A stretch of 64,000 nucleotides of DNA from Arabidopsis thaliana. Taxonomy: Eukaryota > Streptophyta > Magnoliopsida > Brassicales > Brassicaceae. The DNA lies in assembly GCF_000001735.4 (NCBI RefSeq), contig NC_003076.8, positions 620,001 through 684,000 of the forward strand, written 5' to 3'. Position numbers and translations under genes: made by a program. How positions within the stretch are numbered: the first letter of the stretch is position 1; every line of letters begins with the position of its first letter. Below, piece by piece: positions 34,102-45,600 of the stretch. A model generated the notes under the pieces. That model saw only the letters and a program-made list of their open reading frames with translations. It was not told where the DNA came from and did no database searches.

Positions 34102-36561
34102 ATGGCGGACAAGCTAGCTCTTCCTCTTCTCCTTCCCTGCACTCCTTCCTCTAAACCTTATTCTCACGACCAAAACCACCATATCTCTCGGACGCCTTTT
34201 CTTACTACGTCTCTTTCGTCACCACCTCCTCCGCCTGTAGAGCCTCTCCTCCACGATGTTTTCCTTCACCAGAACCCTAATTCCAGACAACCCATCAGCT
34301 CTCAAACATCTAGAAACCGTAACCGGACTCGAATTGGCAAGTCACGTGACCCTAACCTCGGTAAACCTTGGTCTTACCATGGTCTTTCTCCACAAGGTCA
34401 GCAAGTTCTTCGTTCCCTCATCGAACCCAATTTTGATTCCGGTCAATTAGATTCTGTACTCTCTGAGCTATTCGAGCCTTTTAAGGATAAACCAGAGTCT
34501 ACCTCGTCGGAGTTACTAGCTTTTCTTAAAGGATTAGGATTTCATAAGAAATTCGATTTGGCTCTGCGTGCTTTTGATTGGTTTATGAAGCAAAAGGATT
34601 ATCAATCCATGTTGGATAACTCTGTTGTTGCTATAATCATCAGTATGCTAGGTAAAGAAGGCAGAGTATCTTCCGCTGCAAATATGTTCAATGGTTTGCA
34701 GGAAGACGGGTTTTCGCTTGATGTCTACTCTTATACTTCGTTGATATCAGCGTTTGCTAATAGCGGAAGGTATAGGGAAGCTGTAAATGTGTTCAAGAAG
34801 ATGGAGGAAGATGGTTGTAAACCGACTTTGATAACGTATAATGTTATCTTGAATGTGTTTGGGAAAATGGGTACTCCTTGGAATAAGATTACGTCTCTTG
34901 TTGAGAAGATGAAGAGTGATGGGATTGCTCCGGATGCGTATACTTACAACACTCTTATAACTTGTTGTAAACGAGGCTCTTTGCATCAGGAAGCTGCTCA
35001 GGTTTTTGAAGAAATGAAGGCTGCTGGGTTTAGTTATGATAAGGTTACTTATAATGCGTTATTAGATGTTTATGGAAAGTCTCATCGGCCTAAGGAAGCT
35101 ATGAAGGTTTTGAATGAAATGGTGCTCAATGGATTTTCTCCGAGCATTGTGACTTACAACTCCTTGATCTCTGCATATGCGAGGGATGGTATGCTGGATG
35201 AGGCAATGGAGCTTAAAAATCAGATGGCGGAAAAGGGAACGAAACCTGATGTTTTTACTTATACAACACTTTTGTCAGGGTTTGAGAGGGCTGGGAAGGT
35301 CGAATCTGCTATGAGTATTTTTGAAGAGATGAGAAATGCAGGGTGCAAACCAAATATTTGTACTTTTAATGCCTTTATAAAGATGTATGGTAACAGGGGA
35401 AAGTTTACTGAAATGATGAAGATATTTGACGAGATCAATGTGTGTGGTCTCTCCCCCGACATTGTCACTTGGAATACACTATTAGCAGTCTTTGGCCAAA
35501 ACGGGATGGATTCAGAAGTATCGGGTGTATTCAAGGAAATGAAGAGAGCTGGGTTCGTACCCGAAAGGGAAACTTTCAACACCCTAATCAGTGCGTATAG
35601 CCGCTGTGGTTCGTTTGAACAAGCTATGACTGTTTACAGACGAATGCTTGATGCTGGGGTCACTCCTGACCTTTCCACCTATAACACTGTGTTGGCAGCT
35701 TTGGCCCGTGGAGGAATGTGGGAACAATCTGAAAAAGTTCTTGCAGAGATGGAGGATGGTCGGTGCAAACCAAATGAATTAACTTACTGCTCTCTACTTC
35801 ATGCATATGCAAATGGCAAGGAGATTGGTCTGATGCATTCTCTAGCAGAAGAGGTTTATTCTGGAGTTATCGAGCCTCGAGCTGTGCTTTTGAAGACCCT
35901 TGTCTTGGTTTGTAGTAAGTGTGATCTTTTGCCAGAGGCTGAACGTGCATTCTCTGAGCTCAAAGAAAGAGGGTTTTCACCAGACATAACCACATTAAAT
36001 TCCATGGTCTCCATATATGGAAGAAGGCAGATGGTGGCAAAGGCGAACGGAGTCTTGGACTACATGAAAGAAAGGGGTTTCACACCAAGCATGGCGACCT
36101 ACAATAGCCTCATGTATATGCATAGTCGGTCTGCAGATTTCGGAAAATCAGAGGAAATCTTGAGGGAAATACTGGCTAAGGGGATCAAGCCAGACATCAT
36201 ATCGTACAACACAGTCATTTACGCCTATTGTAGAAATACTCGGATGAGAGATGCATCTAGAATATTTTCAGAGATGAGGAATTCAGGGATTGTCCCTGAT
36301 GTTATCACCTACAATACGTTTATTGGTTCTTATGCAGCTGACTCAATGTTTGAGGAGGCCATCGGCGTCGTTAGGTACATGATCAAGCATGGTTGTAGAC
36401 CAAACCAGAACACCTACAACTCCATTGTCGATGGATACTGCAAGCTAAACAGGAAAGATGAGGCAAAACTTTTTGTCGAAGATCTGAGGAATCTTGATCC
36501 CCATGCTCCCAAAGGCGAGGATCTTAGGTTGCTGGAACGGATAGTGAAGAAGTGGCCATAG
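34102..36561 (+). CDS. P-class pentatricopeptide repeat protein (AT5G02860-like)
   Basis: Intronless, 819 aa. A Ser/Thr/Pro-rich N-terminus of about 90 residues suggests organelle import (plastid or mitochondrion, not decided). A domain of about 18 tandem 35-residue PPR motifs then runs from about residue 174 almost to the end, with anchors such as VYSYTSLISAFANSGR, KVTYNALLDVYGKSHR and VITYNTFIGSYAADSM. There is no E, DYW or SMR domain, so it is a pure P-class protein; this class typically stabilises, processes or helps translate organelle RNAs. Repeats 11 and 12 (about 35780-35990) are degenerate at the RNA-contact positions. The 3' flank starting about 7 nt after the stop is a copy of the RVE4 3' end. 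I do not recall an assigned target. Confidence 0.92.
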   Translation: MADKLALPLLLPCTPSSKPYSHDQNHHISRTPFLTTSLSSPPPPPVEPLLHDVFLHQNPNSRQPISSQTSRNRNRTRIGKSRDPNLGKPWSYHGLSPQGQQVLRSLIEPNFDSGQLDSVLSELFEPFKDKPESTSSELLAFLKGLGFHKKFDLALRAFDWFMKQKDYQSMLDNSVVAIIISMLGKEGRVSSAANMFNGLQEDGFSLDVYSYTSLISAFANSGRYREAVNVFKKMEEDGCKPTLITYNVILNVFGKMGTPWNKITSLVEKMKSDGIAPDAYTYNTLITCCKRGSLHQEAAQVFEEMKAAGFSYDKVTYNALLDVYGKSHRPKEAMKVLNEMVLNGFSPSIVTYNSLISAYARDGMLDEAMELKNQMAEKGTKPDVFTYTTLLSGFERAGKVESAMSIFEEMRNAGCKPNICTFNAFIKMYGNRGKFTEMMKIFDEINVCGLSPDIVTWNTLLAVFGQNGMDSEVSGVFKEMKRAGFVPERETFNTLISAYSRCGSFEQAMTVYRRMLDAGVTPDLSTYNTVLAALARGGMWEQSEKVLAEMEDGRCKPNELTYCSLLHAYANGKEIGLMHSLAEEVYSGVIEPRAVLLKTLVLVCSKCDLLPEAERAFSELKERGFSPDITTLNSMVSIYGRRQMVAKANGVLDYMKERGFTPSMATYNSLMYMHSRSADFGKSEEILREILAKGIKPDIISYNTVIYAYCRNTRMRDASRIFSEMRNSGIVPDVITYNTFIGSYAADSMFEEAIGVVRYMIKHGCRPNQNTYNSIVDGYCKLNRKDEAKLFVEDLRNLDPHAPKGEDLRLLERIVKKWP

Positions 36562-36567
36562 ATAATT

Positions 36568-37600
36568 GTTGATGAGAAACCTCACAGTAAACTTGTCAAA
36601 CCCTGACTTCAGATCTGCTGTAAGTGTTAATTTTTATCATAACTTTCATGCTCGTTGAGCATGTGAGGCACCTTTTTTTCTTTTCTTGTTTGTACTTGAG
36701 AGAGAAAAAGTCCCACTATTTGCCTTCAAATTTAAATAAGGATAAACTGTTAGAAATAAGAATATTTCATTGTTAGTGTGTTACATCTGTAACCATTCCA
36801 ATGACTGAAGGAGTATTGTTGCCCTTTGTGAAATATGTAGACACATCAACTGCTGACTTCTGGACTGATTTCAATCTAACTTTAAAATAGTCTGAACACT
36901 TTGTTGCTGCAGAGGAAGGTCCTAAACACTTAAGCTCGTAGCTGTTAGTGCAGGATCCGTGGTGAAGAACTCAACAAGTGATATATCTTCTTGGTGACTC
37001 ATAGTAAGAATTATCTGCATAAGAGCTTCAATGTTTCTCAGCTCTCACTGTAGTTACCGTCTCACATGATCTTAAACTTGATAGTAAGAATTGTCTGTGA
37101 ATCGGATTGTATTGACCATAACTGTTAGAATCTCAGCGTAGCTGCTATAAGCCTGATCATGTTCTCGAAAGAGTTATTATGGCTCTTACCTAATGGCTAT
37201 TTGATTTCTGCATTAGGTGTATCGTGTCAGATGCTTCTCACGGTTGTTGTCTGAGAAGAACATAACTGAGGCGTCACACACAAGAGGGACATACGGCAGT
37301 ATCGGTCAAAACCAGTTTTTCCGGGGAATGGTATATATATATATATATGAGTCAATGTGTCTAGAAAATGGTTACCAATGGTATTTTCTTTTTGATATTT
37401 GTTCCTGTGTTTTGTACTTTCTCTGATTTGGTTATCTATTTAACCAAAAGCAATGTAACACAGCTAGCAAACCAAGGCAGCTAACAGTAAATGCCAACGT
37501 CCATGTTATTGTCTCGAGCCTTTTTGTTGTTCTTATTGTCAATAACCAATATCCCTAAACCCGGTTAACAATAGTCGGGAAACCGAACCGTATTGGTGGA
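36568..37600 (+). pseudogene. Duplicated RVE4 3' end (exons 7-8 plus 3' flank)
   Basis: Exon 7 copy 36568-36619, intron copy with a GTAAGT donor and CTGCAG acceptor, and exon 8 copy 36913-36933 ending in the same TAA. It continues with the RVE4 3' flank to about 37600. Exon 7 copy translates as [14 protein letters not shown] and then diverges; exon 8 copy reads RKVLNT-stop. Both splice sites are intact but there is no upstream RVE4 sequence, so it cannot encode RVE4. It probably serves as the 3' UTR of the PPR gene. The remainder to 37697 is the RPL4D promoter. Confidence 0.88.
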
Positions 37601-37697
37601 TCCTATCAAATCAAAGCAAACCAGAACAGATAAACGAATTGAACCAAATCAGAGCTAAACCGAAAAAATGCAACTTGAAATTCTGCTGGACCTACAT

Positions 37698-37759
37698 TGG
37701 GCCTTTCGGCCTGTATAAATTTCCACAATTTACGGTAATACCCTTGTAAGAAACCCTAA
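37698..37759 (+). promoter_or_regulatory. RPL4D promoter: site II, TATA and telo-box
   Basis: TGGGCC at 37698-37703 (site II, TCP-bound), TATAAAT at 37714-37720 and AAACCCTAA at 37751-37759 (telo-box). Site II with a telo-box just downstream is the usual set for Arabidopsis ribosomal-protein genes, so this supports the gene call. Confidence 0.75.
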
Positions 37760-37769
37760 GTAATAATGA

Positions 37770-39526
<1,757 letters not shown>

Positions 39527-39990
39527 TGATGCTCTCGTCATCGCAAAGTCTCTTATATCTAGGCAAAGATTTTGGTTTTCTGATTTATGTTCTTCGTTTG
39601 TATTGGATTTATCTGGGATTTTATGTTGTTGAGTTGGTAAGACGATTTTTAAGAACTATGATGGTGTTTTTCAAACTCTTTTCAATCTGTTTCCCTTAGT
39701 GCTCTTTACTCGCTATTCAAATTCCTCCATTTGAATATTTGATGATGATCATCTTATCAAACAAGCGCCATGAGTTGATAAGAATAACTGGAACTTCAAC
39801 TTTATTAGTTATTGCACACAACTCTACACTCAATCGAATAATGTAGATAGTCCATCTTGACTCCAACCAATCGAAAATACGTGCCTCAGGCCCTTTAGTC
39901 CCGAACTATGTGTTGTCTTACTTCCACTGGAAAATTAAAAAAAAAAAAGACTTGAGCCTCAAGTTTTCTTATACAGTGGGATAAAATTAT

Positions 39991-40470
39991 AAGCAGCCTT
40001 TGCTTGTATGTTGGGAAAGGTTGCTCTTTGACTTCGATCGATGACTTGAACAGATTTGTCCAACTTACAGGAATCCCTGTAACTAGTGCATTGTTTGGAC
40101 TTGGCTCTTACCTTTACGACGACGATTTTTCCTTGCAAATGTTTAGAATTCAGCAGCAGGGGACGATGGTGTATGCAGATCACGCTTGACGCTTTGGAAA
40201 ACTGCGATCTTTTGCTCGCTTTTGGGGTTGAAGGTAAGGCCTTCCGCCCTTCCCATTCCCTAGCAAAGCGAAAGCGAAAGCTAAAATTGTTCATATCGAC
40301 ATTGACTCATCAGCAATGTCTATGGATGTTAAGCTTGCTTTGCAAGAGATGAACAAATACCTGAGCTGAAGAATCTTGAATCTGGACTCTGGAGGAAGCA
40401 GTTGAACGAGTGTAAGCAGCAATACTCCCCTTTGAGCATCGAGAAGCGTGCAGGGGAGCATATAACTACC
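39991..40470 (+). pseudogene. Acetolactate synthase (AHAS large subunit) fragment
   Basis: Translations in three frames line up in order with the middle of plant acetolactate synthase: YVGKGC, then [20 protein letters not shown], an LLLAFGV block, AKIVHIDIDS, DVKLALQEMNK and finally LWRKQLNECKQQYSPLS. Frame breaks lie after the TGA at about 40188 and near 40230-40260, and a stop falls in frame at about 40366. Only this central (beta-domain) part is present; the N-terminal part and the C-terminal cofactor-binding part are absent. The enzyme makes the first common step of branched-chain amino-acid synthesis in plastids. Plant ALS genes are often intronless, so lack of introns does not prove a retrocopy. 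39527-39990 holds the RPL4D 3' UTR and nothing else evident. Confidence 0.85.
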
Positions 40471-41045
40471 ACTGGTCCATCCATTAGTTTACTTGGCCTT
40501 GTATGGTTCTTTATTAACTTGGCACTTATGTGGTTGCTCTTTAATTTGCTTTTAATAAATTAATTGGGTTTCGTAGATTTTTTTACAAATTCATAAGTTT
40601 CGTCACTTTTCCTTGTAAATTACAAGGAGGTTCTTAGATTTTTTTAAAGGTAAGTAAATATGGGGATTATCAGTAAACGGCATAAAACTGAGTCTTTAAA
40701 GTCTAAACAATCCGGATAAGTCGGTCAAAAGAAAGTTGTGTCGACCTGATGAAGCTTTGTGGCTCTCCGCTTGGGGCTGAACCAGTCCTATTAGATTATG
40801 CACAAGCCCACAAAAGACTTTCTTGTACGTCAAGTTTTTCTTATAATCGTAGAAAATATAAAAGAAAACAAAATACTAAAGTAAGATCTTTTTTTGTCAA
40901 TAAAGTAAAGATTTCCCCTAAATTAGTTGAAATTATGAATATCTTAACTCCAAAAAAGTTAGTCACACCTTTCCGTATAATATGGTCAGATAACAACTTT
41001 CGTCTCTTTCTTTGTAACATTGCAAGGAAATTAGTAATTAGAACT

Positions 41046-41208
41046 TAGGGTCCGAATGGTGATTGCGTTTTGCGGTGCGGGAGAAGTGCGGTGCAGTTCA
41101 AATAATAACAAAAATACGTAAATACATATGTATATGTAAAGATTTTAATACTGTTACAGCACTATTGCGGTGCAGTTTTGGGTGCGGTGTATATCACCAT
41201 TCATGATC
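41046..41208. mobile_element. hAT-like MITE (about 163 bp)
   Basis: The flanks TTAGAACT (41038-41045) and TTAGAATT (41209-41216) form an 8-bp near-identical target duplication, 7 of 8 bases. The ends carry an inverted GAATGGTGAT (41054 onward) and ATCACCATTC (41193 onward). Subterminal GCGGTGCGG and GCGGTGCAG repeats are typical of plant hAT elements. It has no coding capacity. Confidence 0.75.
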
Positions 41209-41762
41209 TTAGAATTTATGTAAATATGAGAATATTATTGTCAATAATATTTTAATCAATTGAATATCAAATACTCATTCATAATCTGGTCGATAGACGT
41301 TTTCTCTTGAACAACTTCCGAACCAATTATTATAATTTTGTGACCAGATAATTTTATGTGATCGCCCTTTTAAGTTATCACGAAAGAATCGGGTTCAACT
41401 TCATTATGTATTTTTTAGAAGATATTGCCTTGATTTTCTCTTAAGCTTAACAAGATATACTCTTGATTTCCCATTTTCCCTTATTAGTTGGCGAAAGAGT
41501 ATTATTTTAATTGACCTGACGTATAGTTATTAGAACTTCCTATACGAAACCCTAAAGTAAACGATTAATAAAGCCTTAACTTTGTTGCTTTAATATGATA
41601 AAAATTTAATTTCCAAAGACTAATCAAAAAGCCAAAAAAGGTTTCTATTTAAGCTCCATTAATAATCAATGGATTTACCATAAAAATGAACTAATTGTAA
41701 GCAAAGGAAATAAATAAAAGCTAGCTTTTGGATTAATTGTATGGTTTAAAACTGTTAATAAC

Positions 41763-41772
41763 GACACGTGTC
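41763..41772. promoter_or_regulatory. Palindromic G-box upstream of UPL4
   Basis: GACACGTGTC is a perfect 10-bp palindrome about 265 nt before the UPL4 TATA-like tract. It is a candidate bZIP/bHLH site (ABA or light). Confidence 0.45.
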
Positions 41773-42180
41773 ACAATTAACCCCACATGAGGCGGTGCTA
41801 AATACTCTGATCCTAAAATCCAAAACTTCACGTCCGTTGGATCTTCTCTCACCAAGTTTTGAAACCGTCCGATCTAATCAACCTTTCGGATATTCGATGT
41901 ACACAGTACTTACCGTGTGCACATCCCGCAGATGATAAACATTTTAGAAGTCTGGTCTAATTAACAAACCAGCGTCTTAGCAAATAAGCTAAAGAAAAAA
42001 AAAAGTATATACATACACACACATAGTATATATATATATATTATGTGTGGATTTCTTCTTTCTGGAGATTAAAATTTTCCAGAGATAAAACCCTAGAGAG
42101 ATTCTCATCTTCTTTTCTTCAATCTCTCTGAGAATTTCTAGGTTTTCGTTACCGATTGGGTCAATCTGGTGAAACTCAAG

Positions 42181-42605
42181 GTGTGTGTGATTATGAGTTA
42201 TTTTTTTTGTTTCCCTTGATTTTTAATGCGATCATGATCGTTTTTTTTTCTTCTGTTTTGTGTTGTTCTAAGTTGATCGTAATTTCTATTTCGAATCTGT
42301 TATCGATTGTTATATAATTTGTTTCCTCTGTTTTATTGTTCGTTCTCGATAGTGAAGTCTCTGTGTGTGTGTTTGTTTTGATTTTATTTTTGAAATTGAT
42401 CGTCTTTGTCTGTGTCTGTGTAGATTCTGGTGAGTAATAATGGTGTTTCTAAGAATTGCCAAAAAAAAAACCTAATTTTTGTTTTTGTTTATTTCCACTG
42501 ATTTTGTGGTTAGTGATTGACTCTTAGTTGTACTTTCTTATATTTTTTTTTTTTTTGTATGTTGATGTATAAAGACTTGAACTTTGATCATTTGCTTGGT
42601 TACAG
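42181..42605 (+). other. 5' UTR intron of UPL4
   Basis: Donor CTCAAG/GTGTGTGTG at 42181 and acceptor GGTTACAG ending at 42605 bound a T-rich, 425-nt stretch of intron-like composition just before the ATG at 42643. Leader introns of this kind often raise expression. Confidence 0.7.
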
Positions 42606-42642
42606 GTTGAGATCAGATAATTTAATTGGAAGATTTTAGGTT

Positions 42643-45600
42643 ATGGAGAACAGAGGCCAGAAACGAATGGAGGTTGTGGAAGAGTTACCTGCTGATAAGA
42701 GAGCTTGTAACTCTCAGGATTTTAGACCAAGCACATCCGGATCATCTGTTCAAGCTCAAGCTAATGATACGAATCCAGGACATGAAAACGTTGACGCTGA
42801 TATGGATACTTCTTCATCTGCTTCGCCTTCGAGTCGATCAGATGAAGAAGAACAGGAAGAGCAGGATAAGGAGGATTCGGACTATGGATCTTGCGATTCT
42901 GATGAGGAAGATCCGAGGCAGAGGGTGCTTCAGGATTACCAGAGGCAGAGATCATCTGGTGATCATGGGAAATTGAAGTCTCTTTTGTTGAATTTGACTG
43001 GAGAAACTGATCCTTCTGGACAGTTATCCAGGCTCACTGAGTTATGTGAAGTGTTGTCATTTTCTACTGAAGAATCGCTGTCCAGTGTTATGGCCAACAT
43101 GCTATCACCGGTGCTTGTAAAGTTAGCTAAGCATGAGAACAATGCAGATATTATGCTCCTCGCAATTAGAGCTATTACTTATTTGTGTGATGTTTATCCG
43201 CCGTCAGTAGAATTCCTTGTAAGACATGATACCATTCCTGCTCTCTGCCAAAGACTTTTGACTATTGAGTACTTGGACGTTGCTGAGCAGGTACGTTATA
43301 CTTTCCACCAAATGACCTTATTGTTTACACCTAAAGAACGCAAGTTTTGATTTCATACTAACTGTTGACTTTTCTAGTGTTTGCAAGCACTTGAGAAAAT
43401 ATCCCGAGATGAGCCGGTAGCCTGCTTGAATGCTGGAGCAATTATGGCAGTGCTTTCGTTTATTGATTTCTTCTCAACAAGCATACAGGTTACTCATCCC
43501 AAAACAAATAGCCTTGCTGTGTCAGATTTCTCTGTTTTCTGTTATTGTGACTTGGTTTAGCCCGACTGGGTGACATTAAGAGACTTATGGTTTTAACATC
43601 GCATTTGCTTCAGAGAGTCGCAATTTCTACTGTGGTCAATATATGTAAGCAGCTTTCTTCTGAGTCTCCCTCGCCTTTCATGGATGCTGTTCCAATATTA
43701 TGCACTCTTCTTCAATATGAAGATCGACAGGTAAAAATGATGCTCAGCTCTTTTGCTATTTTTTCTCACTGAACTAAATATTTTTCTGTAAATTATTGAT
43801 AGCATATATGTTTCCATTTGCAGCTGGTCGAGAATGTGGCTATTTGCTTGACAAAAATAGCAGATCAAGCCAGTGAGTCACCGGCAATGTTGGATCAACT
43901 GTGTAGGCATGGACTAATTAATGAATCAACACATCTCTTAAACTTGAATAGCCGCACTACCCTATCTCAACCTGTCTACAATGTACATGAGATTTCTTCT
44001 CCATTTGTTTGACCTCTCTTTTCATTATATATAGATAACATCTTGCATTTTGGCTTTGGTTGGCAGGGTGTGATTGGAATGCTAAGAAAACTATCTTCTG
44101 GTTCAGCTTTAGCTTTCAGAACGTTATATGAGCTTAACATTGGCTACAGTTTAAAAGAAATCATGTCCACGTATGACATTTCTCATTCAGTGTCTTCTAC
44201 ACATCCTATCAATGCATGTTCTAATCAGGTTTGCGTTTTATTATCAATCACTCTTATATTGTTTGGTATTCATACAAAGGGTTTTCTATTCAAAATAGTC
44301 ATGTATCCAAAATAGCATTAGGTGAAAGTAAAATATTTAGTCTGATTTTAATGTTGTTTGGAATCAAACTTACAATTCAGGTGCATGAAGTCCTGAAGTT
44401 GGTGATTGAGCTTCTTCCAGCTTCACCCGTAGAGGATAATCAGCTGGCATCGGAAAAGGAAAGTTTTCTCGTCAATCAGCCTGATCTTTTGCAACAATTT
44501 GGAAGAGACATGCTTCCTGTCATGATTCAGGTTATTTCTGGAATACAATTTTATTCTCTGTGCGTATGAATCTTCTGATTATTCCTCTCTAATAGTAAGA
44601 TATATATTTTGAATGTTTTGTAGGTGCTAAACTCTGGAGCTAACGTATATGTTTCTTATGGTTGCCTATCAGCAATTCACAAGCTGACTTGCTTGAGTAA
44701 GTCCGGTGATATTGTCGAGTTACTGAAGAACACCAACATGTCAAGGTAATTTCTCTTGTAATATATTCGGCAGAGCTTCTAACCCTGTTGTTTTATAACT
44801 TTTAATAGTGCATATCGTAATGCTGCAGTGTTTTGGCTGGCATTCTGTCAAGGAAGGATCATCATGTAATTGTAGTAGCACTACAGGTTGCGGAAGTGCT
44901 TCTTGAGAAATACAGAGATACTTTTTTGAATTCTTTTATAAAGGAAGGTGTTTTTTTCGCGATTGAAGCACTCTTAAGTTCTGATAGAGGGCAACAAAAT
45001 CAGGGATCAGCTGACCTTTCACAAAAGCCTGTTACAAAAGAGATTGTGAAATGCTTGTGCCAATCTTTTGAAAGATCGCTATCCTCTTCTTCACAAACTT
45101 GTAAGATTGAAAAGGATTCTGTCTACGTTCTTGCAACACGTATCAAGGAGGGTTTCTTTGGACCTGAGGTATTCAACTCTGAGAAAGGCTTGACAGATGT
45201 CCTCCAAAACCTCAAGAACTTGTCGGTAGCACTTAGCGAGTTGATGACTGTACCCATTGATGCGCATGTCCTGCATGATGAGAAATTCTTCTCAATATGG
45301 AACCAAATCATGGAAAGGCTGAATGGAAGGGAATCTGTGTCCACTTTTGAATTCATTGAGAGCGGAGTTGTAAAGTCACTGGCAAGTTATCTTTCTAATG
45401 GACTCTATCAAAGGAAACTTAGCAAAGGGGGTCCTGAATGTGATAGTTTACCATTTATTGGTAAGAGATTTGAGGTGTTCACAAGATTGCTTTGGTCTGA
45501 TGGAGAGGCAACTTCATCCTTGTTAATACAGAAGCTCCAAAATTCCCTTTCTTCTTTGGAAAACTTCCCAATTGTCCTAAGCCAATTTTTGAAGCAGAAG

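Larger units (their letters stand above)
40471..42180. other. Gene-free interval and UPL4 promoter/leader
   Basis: AT-rich DNA after the ALS relic, with a hAT-like MITE at 41046-41208. From 41763 there is a palindromic G-box, then a TATATATATATA tract at about 42028-42041 and the untranslated first exon of UPL4 to 42180. There is no coding gene; the 99-codon frame at 40749 has no support. Confidence 0.5.

Noticed and set aside
39959-40294. Minus-strand 111-codon frame over the ALS relic
   Set aside because: The plus strand shows clear acetolactate synthase homology across breaks, so the antisense frame is a shadow.
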